Of a DNA stretch of 64,000 nucleotides, positions 17,341 through 27,200 are shown piece after piece. The notes under the pieces were generated by a model. That model saw nothing but the letters and a program-made list of their open reading frames with translations. It had not been told where the DNA came from and did no database searches. Source of the stretch: Streptomyces sp. G-G2 (GTDB taxonomy: Bacteria; Actinomycetota; Actinomycetes; Streptomycetales; Streptomycetaceae); NCBI RefSeq assembly GCF_030063135.1, contig NZ_JASISO010000014.1:91794-155793 (forward strand), read 5' to 3'. The translations under genes were made by a program, and so were the position numbers. Numbering within the stretch: the stretch's first letter is position 1; each line of letters opens with the position of its first letter.

Positions 17341-19461
17341 GTGACCGCCGACAAGTCCGTGCCTTCCAGCGCGCTGCTGACCGGAGCAGACCGGGACGGT
17401 TCCAACTACACCGCGCGGCACCTGCTCGTCCTCGAGGGCCTCGAGGCCGTCCGCAAGCGCCCCGGCATGTATATCGGGTCCACGGACAGCCGTGGCCTCA
17501 TGCACTGCCTCTGGGAGATCATCGACAATTCCGTCGATGAGGCCCTCGGAGGCTACTGCGACCACATCGAGGTGATCCTCCACGAGGACACCTCCGTCGA
17601 GGTGCGCGACAACGGCCGGGGCATCCCGGTCGACGTCGAGCCCAAGACGGGGCTGTCCGGCGTCGAGGTCGTGATGACCAAGCTGCACGCGGGCGGAAAG
17701 TTCGGCGGCGGCTCCTACGCGGCCTCCGGCGGCCTGCACGGCGTCGGCGCCTCCGTGGTCAACGCCCTCTCCGCCCGGCTGGACGTCGAGGTGGACCGCA
17801 ACGGCTCCACGCACGCGATCAGCTTCCGGCGCGGCGTCCCCGGCATGTTCACCGAGCAGGGCCCCGACAGCCCGTTCGACCCGGCCAACGGCCTGCGCAA
17901 GGGCAAGCGGGTCACCAAGGGCCGCACCGGCACCCGGGTGCGCTACTGGGCCGACCGCCAGATCTTCCTCAAGGACGCCCGGCTGACCCTGGACTCGCTC
18001 TACCAGCGTGCCCGGCAGACGGCCTTCCTCGTGCCCGGCCTGACCATCGTCGTCCGTGACGAGCGGGCCCTGGAGGGCTCGGGCAAGACGGAGGAGACCT
18101 TCCGCTTCGACGGGGGCATCAGCGAGTTCTGCGAGTACCTCGCCCAGGACAAGGCCGTCTGCGACATCAAGCGGCTGACCGGCTCGGGAACCTTCAAGGA
18201 GACCGTCCCGGTCCTGGACGAGCGCGGCCACATGACCCCCACCGAGGTCACCCGTGAGCTGGGTGTCGACATCGCGCTGCGCTGGGGCACGGGGTACGAG
18301 AGCAGCGTCAAGTCCTTCGTCAACATCATCGCCACCCCCAAGGGCGGCACCCACATCTCCGGTTTCGAGCGCTCGATCACCAAGACGGTGAACGAGGTGC
18401 TCCGCTCGGCCAAGCTGCTGCGCGTGGCCGAGGACGACGTGGTCAAGGACGACGCGATGGAGGGCATGACCGCCGTCGTGACCGTCCGGCTCGCCGAACC
18501 CCAGTTCGAGGGTCAGACGAAGGAGGTCCTCGGCACCTCGGCCGCCACCCGGATCGTCGCCGCCGTGGTCGCCAAGGAGCTGAAGGCGTTCCTGACCTCC
18601 ACCAAGCGGGACGACAAGCAGCAGGCCCGCTCGGTGATGGAGAAGATCGTCGCGGCCGCGCGGACCCGCATCGCGGCCCGTCAGCACAAGGAGGCGCAGC
18701 GTCGCAAGACCGCGCTGGAGTCCTCCTCGCTGCCCGCGAAGCTGGCCGACTGCCGCAGTGACGACGTGGAGCGCAGCGAGCTGTTCATCGTCGAGGGGGA
18801 CTCCGCCCTCGGCACCGCCAAGCTCGCCCGCAACTCCGAGTTCCAGGCGCTCCTGCCGATCCGCGGCAAGATCCTCAACGTCCAGAAGTCCTCGGTCTCG
18901 GACATGCTCAAGAACGCCGAGTGCGGCGCGATCATCCAGGTCATAGGAGCGGGCTCGGGCCGGACGTTCGACATCGACGCCGCCCGCTACGGCAAGATCG
19001 TCCTGCTCGTCGACGCCGATGTGGACGGCGCCCACATCCGCTGCCTGCTGCTGACCCTCTTCCAGCGCTACATGCGCCCGATGGTCGAGGCGGGCCGGGT
19101 CTTCGCGGCCGTACCGCCGCTGCACCGGATCGAGCTGGTCCAGCCCAAGAAGGGCCAGGACAAGTACGTCTACACCTACTCGGACAACGAGCTGCGCCAG
19201 ACCCTCCTGGAGTACCAGCGCAAGAACATCCGCTACAAGGACGCCATCCAGCGTTACAAGGGTCTCGGCGAGATGGACGCCGACCAGCTCGCGGAGACCA
19301 CCATGGACCCCCGCTTCCGCACCCTGCGCCGGATCAACATCGGCGACCTGGACTCGGCTGAGTCGGTGTTCGACCTGCTCATGGGCAACGAGGTGGCACC
19401 CCGCAAGGAGTTCATCACCAGCTCGGCGGCGACCCTGGACCGCTCGCGCATCGACGCCTGA
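17341..19461 (+). CDS. parE: DNA topoisomerase IV subunit B (GyrB-like)
   Basis: ParE is the ATPase subunit of topoisomerase IV, which unlinks replicated chromosomes together with ParC (here at 41414-43873). The 706-residue protein shows the GHKL ATP site (EIIDNSVDEALGG, DNGRGIP, GGLHGVGASVVNALS), a transducer domain, and the TOPRIM metal-binding acids in EGDSALGTAK and DADVDGAHIRCLLLTLF. The C-terminal GLGEMDADQLAETTMDP is the family end motif. GTG 17341 is preceded by GAGGAG at 8 nt. A housekeeping gyrB elsewhere is expected; the location beside hrdB supports parE. Confidence 0.95.
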   Translation: MTADKSVPSSALLTGADRDGSNYTARHLLVLEGLEAVRKRPGMYIGSTDSRGLMHCLWEIIDNSVDEALGGYCDHIEVILHEDTSVEVRDNGRGIPVDVEPKTGLSGVEVVMTKLHAGGKFGGGSYAASGGLHGVGASVVNALSARLDVEVDRNGSTHAISFRRGVPGMFTEQGPDSPFDPANGLRKGKRVTKGRTGTRVRYWADRQIFLKDARLTLDSLYQRARQTAFLVPGLTIVVRDERALEGSGKTEETFRFDGGISEFCEYLAQDKAVCDIKRLTGSGTFKETVPVLDERGHMTPTEVTRELGVDIALRWGTGYESSVKSFVNIIATPKGGTHISGFERSITKTVNEVLRSAKLLRVAEDDVVKDDAMEGMTAVVTVRLAEPQFEGQTKEVLGTSAATRIVAAVVAKELKAFLTSTKRDDKQQARSVMEKIVAAARTRIAARQHKEAQRRKTALESSSLPAKLADCRSDDVERSELFIVEGDSALGTAKLARNSEFQALLPIRGKILNVQKSSVSDMLKNAECGAIIQVIGAGSGRTFDIDAARYGKIVLLVDADVDGAHIRCLLLTLFQRYMRPMVEAGRVFAAVPPLHRIELVQPKKGQDKYVYTYSDNELRQTLLEYQRKNIRYKDAIQRYKGLGEMDADQLAETTMDPRFRTLRRINIGDLDSAESVFDLLMGNEVAPRKEFITSSAATLDRSRIDA

Positions 19462-19627
19462 ACGACCGGGTTCCCGTTACGGGTTCCCGGCTCCGGTTCT
19501 TCTTCACTTTTGTCAGCCCGGCCATCACCTGATGGAGTGAAGAGAGCCCGGAGATTGGCGCAAGGCCCTTCCCTCCGACCATCCTTGGCGCTACGCGGCC
19601 ACTGCGGCGGCGGACAAGGAGAGCCCG

Positions 19628-20140
19628 GTGGACAAGCAAGAAGGGCCCGATGCCGGAACGATTATCCGGTATGACGACCCCTGGTACGAGGCCCTCGCCG
19701 CGGGCTGGGGCGAGGGCGACGGGGAGGGCGAAGCGGCGGGGCCGCACGCCCCCGGTCCGCGCTCCGCCGCCTCCGACGGCGGGCGTCACGGTCCCGCCGC
19801 CGCCGACATCTACCTCGAGGTACAGCGCAGCGCCGCCTTCCAGGAGGTCCGCAGCCGATACCGGAGGTTCGTCGTCCCGGCCACCCTCGGCTTCTTCCTC
19901 TGGTACATCGCCTACATCGTCGCGGCGACCGCCGCGCCGGGTCTGATGGCCCGCCCCGTCATCGGGGCTGTCAATGTCGCCCTGCTCGCCGGGCTCGGCC
20001 AGTTCCTCAGCACCTTCGTGCTGACCTGGGCGTACGCGCGCCACGCGCGGCTGCGCCGGGACCGGGCCGCCCTCGATCTGCGCTGGACCGTCTTCGAGCA
20101 GGAGCGGGGCCAGGAGCGCGCCCGGGGGGCCGGCAGGTGA
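19628..20140 (+). CDS. DUF485 membrane protein, symporter partner
   Basis: This 170-residue protein has a Gly/Glu-rich, probably cytoplasmic first 60 residues, then a DUF485 domain with two membrane helices (VVPATLGFFLWYIAYIVAAT and VALLAGLGQFLSTFVLTWAY). The preceding FQEVRSRYRRFVVPAT is the family signature (YjcH-like). Such proteins are almost always encoded with an acetate/solute:sodium symporter, as here: its stop overlaps the next start by 4 nt (GTGA), so the two are translated together. It probably stabilises or regulates the symporter. The GTG at 19628 is the first start consistent with the domain. Confidence 0.9.
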   Translation: MDKQEGPDAGTIIRYDDPWYEALAAGWGEGDGEGEAAGPHAPGPRSAASDGGRHGPAAADIYLEVQRSAAFQEVRSRYRRFVVPATLGFFLWYIAYIVAATAAPGLMARPVIGAVNVALLAGLGQFLSTFVLTWAYARHARLRRDRAALDLRWTVFEQERGQERARGAGR

Positions 20141-21729
20141 ACACCGAACACCAGACGCTCGCCCTCATCCTGTGCAGCCTGTTCATCGCGGTCACCCTGG
20201 GCATCACCACTTGGGTGAGCCGCAACCGGCACGGGTCGGCGGAGGAGTTCTATGCCGGGGGGCGGTTGTTCTCCCCGCTGGAGAACGGCTTCGCCATCGC
20301 GGGTGACTACATGTCCGCGGCGTCCTTCCTCGGCATCTCCGGCCTGATCGCCCTCTTCGGCTACGACGGCATGCTCTACTCCGTCGGCTTCCTCGTGGCC
20401 TGGCTCGTGGTCCTGTTCCTGATCGCCGAACTAGTCCGCAACTGCGGCCGGTTCACCCTCGCCGACGTCGTCGCGGCGCGGATGACCGAGCGGCCCGTAC
20501 GGATCGCCGCGGGCGTCTCCTCCGTCACCGTCTCGGTGCTGTACCTGGTCGCGCAGATGGTCGGCGCGGGCAGCCTGGTCGGGCTGCTGCTCGGCAATTC
20601 GAGCACCGGCGCCCGCACCGCGACCGTGGTCGGGGTCGGCGCGCTGATGGTGATCTACGTGTCCTTCGGCGGGATGCGCGCGACCACCTGGATCCAGATC
20701 GTCAAGGCCGTACTGCTGATGGGCGGCGCGATCGCGCTCACCGTGCTCGTACTGCTGCGCTTCCACGGGGACTTCAACCACCTGCTGACCAGCGCCGCCG
20801 AACGCAGTGGCCACGGCAAGGCCTTCCTGAGCCCCGGGCTCAAGTACGGCGGGGACTGGACCGCCCGCTTCGACTTCATCAGCCTCGGGCTCGCGCTGGT
20901 CCTCGGCACCGCCGGGCTGCCGCACATCCTGTCCCGCTTCTACACCGTCCCGACCGCGCGGGCGGCCCGCCGCTCGGTGGTCTGGGCGATCGCCCTCATC
21001 GGCGGCTTCTACCTGATGACCATCGTGCTGGGCTTCGGCGCGGCCGCGCTGCTGGGCCCGGACCAGGTGCGGGCCTCGAACGCCTCCGGGAACACGGCGG
21101 TGCCGCTGCTCGCGGCCCATCTGGGCGGGGGCGCCGACTCCACGGGAGGCGCGGTCCTGTTCGCCGTCGTCGCCGCGATCGCCTTCGCCACCATCCTCGC
21201 CGTGGTCGCCGGGATCACCCTGGCGTCCTCCGCCTCCGTCGCGCACGACCTGTACGCCTCCCTCAAGCGGCGCCACGCGCGCCAGCGCAGCGAGGTCACC
21301 GTGGCCAGGGCGGCGGCCGTGGGCATCGGGGCCGCCGCGATCGGGCTGGGGCTGCTCGCCCAGGACCTGAACGTGGCCTTCCTCGTGGGGCTGGCCTTCG
21401 CGGTCGCGGCCTCCGCGAACCTTCCCGTGCTGCTGTACTCGCTGTTCTGGCGGGAGTTCACCACCCGGGGCGCGGTGTGGTCCGTCTACGGCGGGCTGAT
21501 TCCCGCGGTGCTGCTCGTCGTGCTCTCCCCGGTGGTGTCGGGCAGCCCCGACGCGATGTTCCCCCACGTGAACTTCCAGTACTTCCCGCTCCAGAACCCG
21601 GGGATCATCTCGATCCCGCTGGGCTTCCTGGCGGGGTGGCTGGGCACGGTCACCTCGGCCGAGGCCCCCGACGCGGCCCGGCACGCCGAGACGGAAGTAC
21701 GGTCGCTGACCGGCGCGGGGGCGGTGTGA
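20137..21729 (+). CDS. sodium:solute symporter, acetate-permease (ActP) type
   Basis: This 530-residue membrane protein of the SSS family has about 13 hydrophobic helices. Family motifs include the N-terminal AEEFYAGGR, GFAIAGDYMSAASFLGISG, the middle VSFGGMRATTWIQ and GTAGLPHILSRFYTVP. The last is typical of ActP/MctC carriers that move acetate, pyruvate or propionate with sodium. Its start overlaps the DUF485 gene by 4 nt. A CitA/DcuS-type two-component system lies convergently just 22 nt downstream and may control it. The exact substrate cannot be read from the sequence. Confidence 0.93.
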   Translation: MNTEHQTLALILCSLFIAVTLGITTWVSRNRHGSAEEFYAGGRLFSPLENGFAIAGDYMSAASFLGISGLIALFGYDGMLYSVGFLVAWLVVLFLIAELVRNCGRFTLADVVAARMTERPVRIAAGVSSVTVSVLYLVAQMVGAGSLVGLLLGNSSTGARTATVVGVGALMVIYVSFGGMRATTWIQIVKAVLLMGGAIALTVLVLLRFHGDFNHLLTSAAERSGHGKAFLSPGLKYGGDWTARFDFISLGLALVLGTAGLPHILSRFYTVPTARAARRSVVWAIALIGGFYLMTIVLGFGAAALLGPDQVRASNASGNTAVPLLAAHLGGGADSTGGAVLFAVVAAIAFATILAVVAGITLASSASVAHDLYASLKRRHARQRSEVTVARAAAVGIGAAAIGLGLLAQDLNVAFLVGLAFAVAASANLPVLLYSLFWREFTTRGAVWSVYGGLIPAVLLVVLSPVVSGSPDAMFPHVNFQYFPLQNPGIISIPLGFLAGWLGTVTSAEAPDAARHAETEVRSLTGAGAV

Positions 21730-21751
21730 CCCGCCCCTGCGCCGGGACTCC

Positions 21752-22462
21752 TCAAGGCGCGGTGGCCGGGAGCCAGGCGTAGCGGTGCTCCGGGCGGCCC
21801 GTCTCGCCGTAACGCAGGGAGAGCCGGACCCGCCCGCCGCGTTCGAGGAGCTTGAGGTAGCGCTGGGCGGTCTGGCGGCTGATGCCCGCACGGTCGGCGA
21901 TCTGCTGGGTCGACAGCGGCCCGTCGGCGCTCCGCAGCACCTGGCGGACCAGGTCGGCGGTGGTGGGGGAGTGGCCCTTCGGTAGTTCGTTGGGGGTGGC
22001 CGCTCCGGCCAGGGCGCCGAAGATGCGGTCCACCTCGGCCTGTTCCGCCTCGCCGCCGCCGCCCAGGGCCCGGCGCAGCGCGGCGTACGCCTCCAGCTTG
22101 GCCCGCAGTCCGGCGAAGGTGAAGGGTTTCACCATGTACTGGAGGGCGCCGAGGCGCATCGCGGCCTGGACCGTGGCCAGGTCGCGGGCGGCCGTCACCA
22201 TGATCACGTCGGTGTGACGGCCCAGTCGGCGCAGCAGCCCGACCAGATCGAGCCCGCTGCCCTCCGGCATGTAGTGGTCCAGCAGGATCAGGTCCACCGG
22301 CCGGTCCGCCGGGCGCCCCGTGATGAACTCCAGCGCCTCGGCGGCCGAGTGCGCCTGCCCGGCCACCTCGAAGCCGGGCACCTTCGCCACGTACGCGGCG
22401 TTGATCCGGGCCACGCGCGGGTCGTCGTCCACGACCAGGACCTGGAGCGCCGGCGCGCTCAT
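21752..22462 (-). CDS. response regulator, CitB/DcuR type
   Basis: This 236-residue protein has an N-terminal receiver domain (acidic pocket Asp12-Asp14, phosphoacceptor Asp62 in LILLDHYMPEG, Lys in YMVKPFTF) and a C-terminal helix-turn-helix (LSTQQIADRAGISRQTAQRYLKLLERGG). That combination is typical of regulators of carboxylate uptake. Its start overlaps the stop of the kinase gene by 4 nt (ATGA), so the pair is one operon. The likely target is the convergent symporter operon or another organic-acid transporter. Confidence 0.95.
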   Translation of the reverse strand: MSAPALQVLVVDDDPRVARINAAYVAKVPGFEVAGQAHSAAEALEFITGRPADRPVDLILLDHYMPEGSGLDLVGLLRRLGRHTDVIMVTAARDLATVQAAMRLGALQYMVKPFTFAGLRAKLEAYAALRRALGGGGEAEQAEVDRIFGALAGAATPNELPKGHSPTTADLVRQVLRSADGPLSTQQIADRAGISRQTAQRYLKLLERGGRVRLSLRYGETGRPEHRYAWLPATAP

Positions 22463-24072
22463 CGCAGCGCCTCCGGCAGCTCGACCGAGAACTCGGCGCC
22501 GCCGTCCGCGGTTTCACCGGCCACGGCGCTGCCGCCCTGACGCTGGGCGAGACGGCGTACGAGCGCCAGCCCGAGCCCGCGCTCCCGGGGGCCGCTGGGC
22601 CGCTTCGTGGACCAGCCCTCGGTGAAGATCTCCTCGCGGCGCACGACGGGCACCCCGGGCCCGCTGTCGCGGACCCGGAGCACCGCGGTGCGCCCCTCGG
22701 CGCGCAGCTCCACCTCGACCAGGGGCGCGGCGGAACCGACCGCCGCGTCGAGGGCGTTGTCCACGAGGTTGCCCACGATGGTGACGAGGCCGCCGGGGTC
22801 GACCAGCCGGTCGGGCAGGAGGGTGGCGGGGGCGAGCCGGAGCGCGACGCCCCGCTCCGCGGCGACGGTGGCCTTGCCCACCAGCAGCGCGGCGAGGAGC
22901 GGGTCGTGGACCTTCTCGGTGACCTGCTCGGCGGTGCTGCGCCGACCGCCGACGACCTCGGTGAGGAACTCCGCGGCCTCCTCGTGCAGGCCCAGCTCCA
23001 GCAGGCCGAGCAGGGTGTGCAGGCGGTTGGCGTGCTCGTGGTCCTGGGCGCGCAGGGCATCGATCAGGCCACGGGTGGAGTCGAGCTCGCGGCCCAGGTG
23101 TTCCACCTCGGTGCGGTCGCGCAGGGTGGCGACGGCGCCGCCGTCCTCGGTGGGCATGCGGTTGGCCAGCAGGACGCGCGCACCTCGGACGGTGAGCAGG
23201 TCGCGTCCGGTGACCCGGCCGGTCAGGACGTCGGTCGTGCGGCCGGGGCCGAGCACTTCCTCCAGGGGGCGTCCGGCCGCGTCGGGGGCGCCCGGGGCGA
23301 GGCCCAGCAGCCGGGCGGCCTCGTCGTTGACGAGCCGGACCCGGCCCGCGCGGTCCAGGGCCACCACGCCTTCGCGGATGGAGTGCAGCATCGCCTCGCG
23401 TTCGGCCAGCAGCCCGGCGATATCGGAGAAGGCCAGGTCACGGGTCTGGCGCTGGATCCGGCGGGAGAGCAGGAAGGCGGCGAGCGCGCCCATGGCCAGG
23501 GCGCCGCCCGCGTAGGCGAGCAGGCCGGGGATGGCGCCGAGCAGCCGGTCGCGGACGTTGTCGTAGGCGATGCCGACCGAGACGGCGCCGACGATCTCGC
23601 CGTCGGCGGCGAGCAGCGGGACCTTGCCGCGGGCGGAGCGGCCGAGGGTGCCCTCGTCGATCTCCATGACCTCGCGGCCCGCCAGAGCGTCGGAGGGGTC
23701 GGTGGAGACGGGCAGGCCGATGAGCGCGGGGCTGGGGTGGGAGCGACGGATGCCCTTGAGGTCGATGACGACCACGTACTCGGCTCCGGTGGCGCGGCGG
23801 ATCCGCTCCGCGGTGGCCTGAACCGCGCTGTCCGGGCCGGGCGGGCCGGACAGGAGCGCGGCGGGCAGCTCGGGGTCGGTGGCGGCGCTCTGGGCGATGG
23901 CCAGGGCGCGGCGCATGGCCTGGTCGTCGAGCTGGGCGCCGAGGGGGGCCAGGAAGAGGCCGGTGGCCAGCACGGCGACCCCCGCGGCCAGCGCGAGCTG
24001 GGTCAGGAGGATCTGGGACACCGCCCGCCGGGGTCGCCCCGGGCGCCAGGTGCTCGTGAAGTGGAACCGCAT
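22459..24072 (-). CDS. sensor histidine kinase, CitA/DcuS type
   Basis: This kinase of 537 residues (from ATG 24072) has a first membrane helix (about 22-43) and an extracytoplasmic single-Cache-like domain (about 45-165) with the carboxylate-sensor motifs GAEYVVVIDLKGIRRSHP and VGIAYDNVRDRLLG. A second helix, a PAS domain (IREGVVALDRAGRVRLVN) and the kinase core follow. The phosphoacceptor is the His in LRAQDHEHANRLHTLLGLL, an SpoOB-like H-box, followed by NLVDNALDA and GLGLALVRRLA. It should sense an extracellular di- or tricarboxylate. GTG 24123 is an alternative start but would overlap the operator at 24122-24162. Confidence 0.92.
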   Translation of the reverse strand: MRFHFTSTWRPGRPRRAVSQILLTQLALAAGVAVLATGLFLAPLGAQLDDQAMRRALAIAQSAATDPELPAALLSGPPGPDSAVQATAERIRRATGAEYVVVIDLKGIRRSHPSPALIGLPVSTDPSDALAGREVMEIDEGTLGRSARGKVPLLAADGEIVGAVSVGIAYDNVRDRLLGAIPGLLAYAGGALAMGALAAFLLSRRIQRQTRDLAFSDIAGLLAEREAMLHSIREGVVALDRAGRVRLVNDEAARLLGLAPGAPDAAGRPLEEVLGPGRTTDVLTGRVTGRDLLTVRGARVLLANRMPTEDGGAVATLRDRTEVEHLGRELDSTRGLIDALRAQDHEHANRLHTLLGLLELGLHEEAAEFLTEVVGGRRSTAEQVTEKVHDPLLAALLVGKATVAAERGVALRLAPATLLPDRLVDPGGLVTIVGNLVDNALDAAVGSAAPLVEVELRAEGRTAVLRVRDSGPGVPVVRREEIFTEGWSTKRPSGPRERGLGLALVRRLAQRQGGSAVAGETADGGAEFSVELPEALR

Positions 24073-24121
24073 GAGTAGGAACGGTAAGGCGGCCTCCGGT
24101 TTTACGGAATTTCCATAGTGC

Positions 24122-24162
24122 ACGCAAATTACTTGCGTCGCTTGCGTCCAGCTTGCGCAAGC
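24122..24162. promoter_or_regulatory. candidate LacI-family operator before the GH87 gene
   Basis: The stretch contains ACGCAA-N5-TTGCGT (24122-24138), a repeated TTGCGT and the perfect palindrome GCTTGCGCAAGC (24151-24162). Its core ACTTGCGTCGCTTGCGT (24131-24147) matches 15 of 17 bases of the sequence at 28646-28662 in front of lacI. It sits between the divergent kinase and glucanase genes, 50 nt before the kinase start and 125 nt before the glucanase start. An isolated ACGCAAATT also occurs at 24233-24241. Confidence 0.7.
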
Positions 24163-24287
24163 GATTCAGCAGGGAAAGTGCGGTCGTGACGGTAGACGAC
24201 TGACCAAGGCTCTGCAATTCTCGCACCGCAGTACGCAAATTCCTATGTCACCTGGTTCAGAAAACTCATGTCGAGGGACGAGGACGT

Positions 24288-27200
24288 ATGAGAAGGCACA
24301 CCTGGAGATGGCGGGTCCTGGCCGCCCTCATCAGCACGGCCCTGCTGATGCTCGGCTGGCCCGCCCTGACCGCCGCGGCCGCGGGCGGTCCGAGCGTCGC
24401 GGCGGGCAGGCCCGCTTCCGCGAGCAGTACCAACGGCTCCTTCACCGCCGCCGCCATCACCGACGGCAACCAGTCCACCTACTGGGAGAGCGCCGGAAGC
24501 ACCTTCCCGCAATGGGTGCAGACCGACCTCGGCGCCACCACCCGCGTCGACGAGGTGGTCCTGAAGCTCCCCGCCGCCTGGGAGAACCGCAACCAGACCC
24601 TGTCCGTGCAGGGCAGCCCCGACGGCACCAGCTTCTCCACCCTGGTCGGCTCGGCGACGTACACCTTCGGGCAGGGCGCCGGGAACACGGTGACCATCGC
24701 CGTCCCGGCCACCCAGACCCGGTTCGTCCGGATCGAGTTCACCGCCAACACCGGCTGGCCCGCCGCCCAGCTCGCCGAGCTGGAGGTCCGCGCCGCCGGC
24801 GGGTCCTCGGCCAATCTGGCCCTCGGCAAGACCCTGACCGCGAGCAGCAACACGCAGGTCTACGTCGCCTCCAACGCCAACGACGGCAACAGTGCCAGCT
24901 ACTGGGAGAGCGTCAACAACGCCATGCCGCAGTGGCTCCAGGCGGACCTCGGCGCGTCGGTGCGCGTGGACCGGGTGGTCCTGCGACTGCCCGAGAACTG
25001 GGGCGCCCGCACCCAGACCCTGAAGATCCAGGGCAGCGCCAACGGCGCCGACTTCACCGACCTGACCGCCTCCAAGGCCTACGACTTCAACGCGGCCGAC
25101 ATCAACACGGTGCCCATCACCTTCGACGCCACCACCACCCGCTACGTCCGGGTGCTGATCTCCGTCAACAGCGTGCAGCCGGGGGGCCAGCTCTCCGAGC
25201 TGGAGATCTACGGACCCCAGACCGGGGACACCCAGGCCCCGACCGCGCCCACCGCGCTGGCCTACACCGAGCCCGCCACCGGCCAGATCAAGCTCACCTG
25301 GCAGGCGGCCACCGACAACGTCGGGGTCACCGGCTACGACGTCTACGCCAACAACCAGCTGCGCACCAGCGTCGCGGGCAATGTCACCGGCTACACCGAC
25401 ACCCAGCCCACCAGCGCGAGCGTGACCTACTTCGTCCGCGCCAAGGACGCGGCGGGCAACCAGTCGCCGAACAGCAATAGCGTGACCCGCGCCGGTGACA
25501 CCGGGGACACCCAGGCCCCCACCGCTCCGGGCGCCCTGTCCTACACGGAGCCCGCCACCGGCCAGATCAAGCTCACCTGGCAGGCCTCCACCGACAACGT
25601 CGGGGTCACCGGCTACGAGGTGTACGCGAACAACGCGCTGCGGACCACCGTCGCGGGCAACGCCACCACCTACACCGACACCCAGCCCACCAGCGCCACG
25701 GTCAGCTACGTCGTGCGCGCCAAGGACGCGGCGGGCAACCGGTCCGGCGACAGCAACTCCGTCACCCGCAACGGAAGCGGGGGCGGCGGCTCCAACCTGG
25801 CCGTCGGCAAGCCCGTCACCGGCTCCTCCGTGATCAACACCTTCGTCGCGGAGAACGCCGACGACAACAGCACCGCCACCTACTGGGAGGGCGCGGCCGG
25901 GGCCTACCCGAGCACCCTGACGGTCAAGCTCGGCGCCAATGCCGACACCGACCGCCTCGTCCTCAAGCTCAACCCGGACAGCAGCTGGGGCGCCCGCACC
26001 CAGCGCATCGAGGTCCTCGGCCGGGAGCAGTCCGCCTCCGGCGTCACCAGCCTGGTCGCCGCCAAGGACTACGCCTTCGACCCGGCCTCCGGGAACACCG
26101 TCACCATCCCGCTGGCCGCCCGCATCGCGGACGTACAGCTGCGCTTCACCGCCAACAGCGGCTCCTCCAACGGGCAGATCGCCGAGTTCCAGATCATCGG
26201 CGTCCCGGCGCCCAACCCCGATCTGGTCGTCACCGCTCTGAGCGCGACCCCGGCGGCCCCAGTCGAATCGGACACCGTCACGCTCGCCGCGACGGTCAAG
26301 AACAGCGGCCCGGTCGCGGCCCCCGCCACCGCGGTGACCTTCCAGCTGGGCGGGACCAAGGTCGCCACCGCCAACGTCGCGGCCCTCGCCCCGGGCGCCT
26401 CGGCGAACGTCACCGCCGCCATCGGTCCGCGCGACGCGGGCGCCTACCCGCTGACCGCGATCGTCGACGAGGCGAACACGGTCGTCGAGCAGAACGACAC
26501 CAACAACACCTACACCGGCTCCCCGCTGGTGATCCGCCCGGTGGACAGCTCAGACCTGGTGGCCTCGGCCGTCAACTGGACCCCGAGCGCGCCGTCCGCG
26601 GGCCAGAACGTGGCCTTCTCCGTCACCGTCAAGAACCAGGGCACCGTGGCGGCGGCCGCCGGTTCGCACGGGATCACCCTCACCCTGCTCGACGCGAACG
26701 GCGCCACCGTCCGCACCCTGTCCGGCTCCTTCAGCGGCGCGCTCGCGCCCGGTGCGGCGGCGGCCCCCGTCGCCCTCGGCAGCTGGCCCGCGGCCAACGG
26801 CAATTACACCGTCAAGGTGGTGCTCGCCGACGACGCCAACGAACTGCCGGTCAAGCGCGGCAACAACAGCAGCACCACGTCCTTCTTCGTCGGCCGAGGG
26901 GCGAACATGCCCTTCGACATGTACGAGGCGGAGGACGGGGCCGTCGGCGGCGGCGCGAGCGTGGTCGGCCCCAACCGCACCATCGGAGACATCGCGGGCG
27001 AGGCCAGCGGCCGCAAGGCGGTCAGCCTCGACCAGACCGGCGAGTACGTCGAGTTCACCACCCGGGCCAGCACGAACACCCTGGTCACCCGCTTCTCCAT
27101 CCCGGACGCCCCGGGCGGCGGCGGCATCGACTCGACCATCGACGTCTACATCAACGGGACGCTGAAGAAGGCGCTCCCGCTGACCTCCAAGTACGCCTGG

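Noticed and set aside
19466..19490. Possible terminator after parE (CCGGG...CCCGG with inner CCCGT/ACGGG)
   Set aside because: The stem is interrupted by an internal TT/TT loop and would leave a 1-nt hairpin loop, so it is not a convincing terminator.
22459..24123. Kinase start at GTG 24123
   Set aside because: No ribosome binding site, the extra residues do not match the family N-terminus, and it would overlap the operator palindromes; ATG 24072 fits better.
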